DNA from: Anaerolineales bacterium
GTDB lineage: Bacteria; Chloroflexota; Anaerolineae; Anaerolineales; Villigracilaceae
Assembly: GCA_025938055.1 (NCBI GenBank)
Contig: JAICQC010000047.1
Location: 1 to 16,461, forward strand
Direction of reading: 5' to 3'
Length of the DNA: 16,461 nt
The translations under genes were made by a program, and so were the position numbers. Under the pieces are notes generated by a model. It had not been told where the DNA came from, did no database searches, and worked only from the letters and a program-made list of their open reading frames with translations. Positions within the stretch are counted from its first letter, which is position 1. The number at the start of each line of letters is the position of its first letter. Positions 13,662 through 16,461 of this stretch are shown here, piece after piece.

Positions 13662-13943
13662 CTACACAACAGTTCGTCTGCTTGTTAATACGCCCAGGAT
13701 CAAGGATAGAATTGCCGAACCAACGACACCCCACACAATGGGGAAGGGTTCACCTTCTACGTTGATCGTAAAGACCTCGGGCAAGCCCAGTTGGCTCGCC
13801 AGCCACACACCGACATAGGCGCCAACAAACCCGACGATGATTGACATCAGGCAACCTCCAAAGGAATAGCCTGCAATCGTCTGGCCGAGAGCGCCAACAA
13901 TGCCAGCAATCAATAGAAGAACAAGGAGTCCGGTGAGTGTCAT
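13662..13943 (-). CDS. GlsB/YeaQ/YmgE family stress-response membrane protein
   Basis: 93 residues from ATG 13943, with ribosome site TTGGAGGT. There are three hydrophobic, glycine-rich segments: GLLVLLLIAGIVGALGQTIA (5-24), CLMSIIVGFVGAYVGVWLAS (31-50) and VVGSAILSLILGVL (73-86). The family GG turn follows GYSFGG. An extended loop between the second and third segments (LPEVFTINVEGEPFPIVWG) is longer than in the E. coli YeaQ type but common in transglycosylase-associated (TAG) family proteins. The family is linked to acid and general stress; no enzyme activity is established. It is first in the minus-strand cluster and driven by the promoter at 14052-14115. Confidence 0.92.
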   Translation of the reverse strand: MTLTGLLVLLLIAGIVGALGQTIAGYSFGGCLMSIIVGFVGAYVGVWLASQLGLPEVFTINVEGEPFPIVWGVVGSAILSLILGVLTSRRTVV

Positions 13944-13980
13944 TTTCTACCTCCAAAATCTTTGTTTATTCAGTGGGTCC

Positions 13981-14039
13981 CCAGAAATCATTCCTGGTCA
14001 TTCAACCTTGTGCATGTCTTTCACACATTGCTTCAATGT
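13981..14039 (-). promoter_or_regulatory. Structured 5' leader of the GlsB message
   Basis: If transcription starts about 7 bases after the -10 (near 14045), the leader of about 100 bases opens with ACATTG-AAG-CAATGT (14039-14025), a 6-bp stem only a few bases from the 5' end. A second near-perfect palindrome, CCAGGAAT-G-ATTTCTGG (13997-13981), follows. A 5'-terminal stem often protects mRNA. The second could also be a DNA-binding site downstream of the start. Confidence 0.4.
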
Positions 14040-14051
14040 AACTTAACGCAT

Positions 14052-14115
14052 ACTATAAAAGTTAGATATGCTTATATCAATGGGGGATGTACCTACTGAC
14101 TCAGGTATCTCCCTA
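14052..14115 (-). promoter_or_regulatory. Promoter of the GlsB operon with paired operators
   Basis: On the minus strand: distal site TAGGGAGATACCTGA (14115-14101), proximal element TAGGTACATCCCCCA (14095-14081), -35 TTGATA (14080-14075), 17-bp spacer, -10 TATAGT (14057-14052). The centres are 20 bp apart, two helical turns. This is the best consensus example of the shared architecture, with the same -35 and -10 hexamers as the DUF1328 promoter. Confidence 0.65.
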
Positions 14116-14127
14116 ATTAAAAAGGAA

Positions 14128-14175
14128 CAAAAAAGCCAGAGATATGACCTTTTTCCTACAGTCTTATCTCTGGCT
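14128..14175 (-). terminator. Rho-independent terminator of the two-component operon
   Basis: On the minus strand AGCCAGAGATA (14175-14165), 20-nt loop, TATCTCTGGCT (14144-14134) is a perfect 11-bp stem followed by TTTTTG. It starts 20 bases after the stop of the last regulator gene. The stem plus U-tract is convincing, and the loop is longer than usual. Confidence 0.8.
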
Positions 14176-14194
14176 GAAAATGATTGATTTAAAG

Positions 14195-14896
14195 TTATCC
14201 GCCGGGACCCCGCCTCGAAAGAATGCGCTTGGCTATATGCTTCAATGATCCCAGCGAATCAGTTTCGAACTTCCTCATCAACAGCTTCAAATATTTCTCC
14301 ACCTGATCAACTTCCATACTTAAGAAAACAGCCATATCCTCAGCCGAGCGATCCAGGAGCAATTGCTGCAGGATCTCCACCTCACGCTTGGTGAGTGTTT
14401 GCTCTTCGATGGAGGGCAGACCGCTGTTCTTGACTGCACGCGGACTAAACCAACTCTTGCCTTTGTTGATAATACTGCGGATCGCGTCCAGCAGCATCGA
14501 GGGGGCTTCATCTTTTGTGATATATCCAGACGCGCCGTTCTCGAGCATACCGAGAATGTAATCCCGGTCGCTATACGAACTGACTGCCAGCACCTTCATA
14601 TCGGGTTGCAGGTTGTGAATATGACGCATCACAGCATCCCCTCTCTGGTCGGGCAACTCGATATCCAGCAGTAGAATATCAGGATTCTTGGTAGTAGCAA
14701 GTTCGATTGCCTCCGCTCCATTCCCACCTTCCCCTACAACAATCATATCCTTGGCAGCCTGAAGCAGATTTCTGATCCCTCTCCGAACGCCGGAATGATC
14801 GTCAACGATCAGCACTCGTATTTGCTTTTCTGACATTAAAGTTTTTCTACCAGTATCCTCTTCAAGACTTGTTTCCAGTGAACTGTGTAGACTCAT
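14195..14896 (-). CDS. NarL-type response regulator with divergent C-terminal DNA-binding domain
   Basis: 233 residues from ATG 14896. ATG 14836 (MSEKQIRVLIVDDH) is an alternative that fits the usual receiver start and gives 213 residues; neither has a strong Shine-Dalgarno. The putative promoter at 14909-14952 would put the transcript start only a few bases before 14896, which favours 14836. The receiver is complete in the long numbering: Asp32-Asp33, phospho-acceptor Asp78 (ILLLDIELPD), Ser106/Ser107 and Lys128. The C-terminal part begins like a LuxR-type HTH (LTKREVEIL, 168-176), but the recognition region reads DQVEKYLKLLMRKF where NarL proteins usually have TVKxHxxxIxxKL. DNA specificity may have changed or been lost. 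It is last in the kinase-regulator operon and also has its own promoter of the shared type. Confidence 0.88.
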   Translation of the reverse strand: MSLHSSLETSLEEDTGRKTLMSEKQIRVLIVDDHSGVRRGIRNLLQAAKDMIVVGEGGNGAEAIELATTKNPDILLLDIELPDQRGDAVMRHIHNLQPDMKVLAVSSYSDRDYILGMLENGASGYITKDEAPSMLLDAIRSIINKGKSWFSPRAVKNSGLPSIEEQTLTKREVEILQQLLLDRSAEDMAVFLSMEVDQVEKYLKLLMRKFETDSLGSLKHIAKRILSRRGPGG

Positions 14897-14908
14897 GGCA
14901 TTTCTCTA

Positions 14909-14952
14909 AAGTTAACAGGAGTTGCCAGGAACAACAATGGGGAATTACCCTA
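14909..14952 (-). promoter_or_regulatory. Putative internal promoter of the last regulator gene, with operator
   Basis: On the minus strand: element TAGGGTAATTCCCCA (14952-14938), -35 TTGTTG (14937-14932), 17-bp spacer, poor -10 TAACTT (14914-14909). The geometry equals that of the other six promoters, but the -10 matches TATAAT only at three positions. The element overlaps the last codons of the upstream regulator gene. If real, it implies feedback on this regulator. Confidence 0.4.
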
Positions 14953-15627
14953 ATCCCGAGTGTACCTGTCCCCAGAACCGATATTCAAGTCTTTTTTAAC
15001 GAGGCTTTCCTGCACGGCTAGAATCGCCGCCTCCACCCGAGATACCACTCCCATCTTCCGGAAAATGGCATGTAGATGTTTTTCTACAGTCTTCACGCTG
15101 ATTCCCAGTGCAATGCCGATCTGATTGTTCGTCTTCCCCTCCACCACGAGGTTTAAGACATCCAGCTCCCGGGAGGTAAGCTCGGTGCCGCCCTCCTGCT
15201 CCTTCAACAGGATCTGGCTCAGCAGGGCTGCCACCTTGCGGCTGACCCAGCCTACCTCACCGTGTGCTACGCCGCGCACCGCTTCTACAATTTCCTCAGG
15301 CATTTCATCCTTTAACAAATAGCCCGAGGCGCCATAGGTAAGCAACTGGGAGATGAACTCCCGATCATTGTAGGAGCTTAACCCGAGAATCCGTGCATTG
15401 CTTCCCAGCTTATAGGCCCTCTTGATAATTTCCACCCCGCTCATATCCGGGAGCTTCATGTCCAGGAGAACCACATCCGGCTTTAGCTCATCGATCTTTT
15501 GCAGCGCTTCTGCACCGGTATGAGCCTCACCTAATACGGTAATGCCCACCGCGGGAGCGAGCAGGTCATGAATTCCCTTACAAATGATGGGATGGTCATC
15601 CACGATCAACACACGAATATCTGCCAT
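14950..15627 (-). CDS. NarL/FixJ-type response regulator, canonical
   Basis: 225 residues from ATG 15627. The receiver domain has the full phosphorylation set: Asp10-Asp11, phospho-acceptor Asp56 (VVLLDMKLPD), Ser84/Ser85 and Lys106 (YLLKDE). The LuxR-type HTH (about 149-210) is canonical: LTSRELDVLNLVVEGKTNNQ then IGIALGISVKTVEKHLHAIF, and RKMGVVSRVEAA. It should bind DNA as a dimer at an inverted repeat after phosphorylation. It lies 24 bases after the histidine kinase stop, so that kinase is the likely partner. It is the best candidate in the window to bind the GGG/CCC palindromes found at seven promoters, but no sequence evidence proves this. Confidence 0.95.
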   Translation of the reverse strand: MADIRVLIVDDHPIICKGIHDLLAPAVGITVLGEAHTGAEALQKIDELKPDVVLLDMKLPDMSGVEIIKRAYKLGSNARILGLSSYNDREFISQLLTYGASGYLLKDEMPEEIVEAVRGVAHGEVGWVSRKVAALLSQILLKEQEGGTELTSRELDVLNLVVEGKTNNQIGIALGISVKTVEKHLHAIFRKMGVVSRVEAAILAVQESLVKKDLNIGSGDRYTRD

Positions 15628-15651
15628 TGGTATACTCTTTCCGAAGAAATT

Positions 15652-16461
15652 TTAGTCTGATGATTCTTTCCAGGGAATCGTCACCTGTATGGTGGTTGAA
15701 TTCCCGGGTTCGGATTGCACTCTAAATGTACCGTCGAGGGTAGTAGCTCTCTCTGCGGCGCCTGCCAGGCCGTAGTGGCCCTGCCTGACAAATTCTATCC
15801 AGTTAGGCGGAACCTCGAAACCTTTGCCATTATCGGTAATTTCAAGATGCGCCTCTTCCGCGTCAAACGAAAAGCGAACATGCACTTCTGTGGCTTTTGA
15901 ATGCCTGATGACATTTGCAAGCGATTGCTGGAAAATCCTGAACAGCGCCAGGCGCACTTTTTCCGGCAGGATCTGACGGTCATGCGCCAGCGAAAGATAG
16001 ATGTTGAGATTGGGATGTTTCTCGAGGATGTCATTTGCATGAGAACGGATGGCATTTTCGAGACCGAAATTGAAGATGGTCGGTGGTCTGAGCTCCTTGG
16101 CTGTGGCACGCAGGTCCTGTAGCACATTCTGGATATGCTGCTTCACATCACCCAGTGCATCCTTTAGTTCGGGAGATGCAGCATTGCGCAATTCTTCAAG
16201 GCGGTAGATCGCGCTGTAGAGCGACTGCATCGGGTTATCGTGCAGCTCCTGGGCAAGACGCAGACGTTCAAGCTCCATGCTGTTTTGCAGCCGGCTGTTC
16301 AATTCTGCCATCTCCATCTCCAGCCGCTTTTGCTCGGTAATATTCTCCACGATACCGACAATGAATGCAAGGTTATCCACTTCTGTTCCTCGTTTGATGA
16401 CGGTAAAGATTGTCTTGACCCAGACAATGGATTGATCACGATGGACGGTGCGGTGCTCAAA
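15652..16461 (-). CDS. Sensor histidine kinase (HisKA_3/NarX-type), N-terminus outside the window
   Basis: The frame is open to the right edge, giving the last 269 residues; the GTG at 16380 is not the real start because coding sequence continues upstream. Visible domains: the end of a PAS domain with PAC-type motif (EHRTVHRDQSIVWVKTIFTV ... FIVGIVENITEQK, 2-45), a coiled linker (46-66), and a HisKA_3 dimerisation helix with LAQELHDNPMQSL (69-81), where His74 is the phospho-acceptor. The helix ends with KELRPP (122-127). The HATPase_c domain has an N-box with Asn183 (SLANVIRHS), G1 DNGKGFE (210-216) and G2 GHYGLAGAAERA (228-239). Its partner is the regulator 24 bases downstream. The signal sensed cannot be told from the visible part. 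Confidence 0.93.
   Translation of the reverse strand, partial: FEHRTVHRDQSIVWVKTIFTVIKRGTEVDNLAFIVGIVENITEQKRLEMEMAELNSRLQNSMELERLRLAQELHDNPMQSLYSAIYRLEELRNAASPELKDALGDVKQHIQNVLQDLRATAKELRPPTIFNFGLENAIRSHANDILEKHPNLNIYLSLAHDRQILPEKVRLALFRIFQQSLANVIRHSKATEVHVRFSFDAEEAHLEITDNGKGFEVPPNWIEFVRQGHYGLAGAAERATTLDGTFRVQSEPGNSTTIQVTIPWKESSD

Noticed and set aside
14954..14968. CAGGTACACTCGGGA (minus strand) as a distal operator for the last regulator gene
   Set aside because: Spacing to the proximal site is 16 bp, unlike the 20-24 bp elsewhere, and it lies in coding sequence.

Overview
The window looks like a chromosomal stretch from a Chloroflexota bacterium, most likely an Anaerolineae-type lineage. 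This is inferred from moderate GC, a deazaflavin (F420) family oxidoreductase, a GT9 glycosyltransferase remnant of the Anaerolineae style, and many small stress-type membrane proteins beside NarL-type two-component genes. No rRNA, tRNA, CRISPR array or insertion sequence was seen.

Layout. 1-345 (-): start of a NarL-type receiver protein that has lost its phosphorylation residues and runs off the left edge. 489-770 (-): YtxH-like protein. 1027-1188 (+): DUF1328 protein. 1399-4336 (+): tight operon of an F420/LLM-class oxidoreductase, a BrkB/YihY membrane protein and two tandem DUF421 proteins. 4452-6390 (+): DUF892 (YciF-like) ferritin-fold protein, a short-chain dehydrogenase and a glycine-zipper general-stress-type protein. 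6417-7224 (-): broken GT9 glycosyltransferase. 7604-9881 (+): ABC-2 exporter, ATPase plus permease. 9878-13943 (-): seven genes on one strand, read in the order GlsB/YeaQ, YggT-like, CsbD, DUF3309, lipoprotein, two tandem AI-2E-family proteins. 14195-16461 (-): histidine kinase (cut by the right edge), a canonical NarL-type regulator, then a second regulator with a divergent C-terminal domain.

The main discovery candidate is a shared promoter architecture. Seven promoters read in this window (YtxH, DUF1328, DUF892, GT9 remnant, ABC exporter, GlsB, second regulator) have a 15-bp element close to TAGGnACATCCCCCA whose last A directly abuts the -35 hexamer (usually TTGATA or TTGTTG). In six of them a -10-like hexamer follows 17 bp later, and in one 16 bp later. 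In most of them a second palindrome of the type TAGGG-N4/5-CCCTA is centred about 20-24 bp further upstream. This looks like paired operators for an activator overlapping RNA polymerase, and would make the window a co-regulated envelope/general-stress regulon. The neighbouring NarL-type regulator and kinase are the obvious candidate controllers. That link is inference.

Several operon boundaries carry hairpins. One clear Rho-independent terminator closes the two-component operon (14128-14175). Others lack a U-tract and may be processing or attenuation hairpins.
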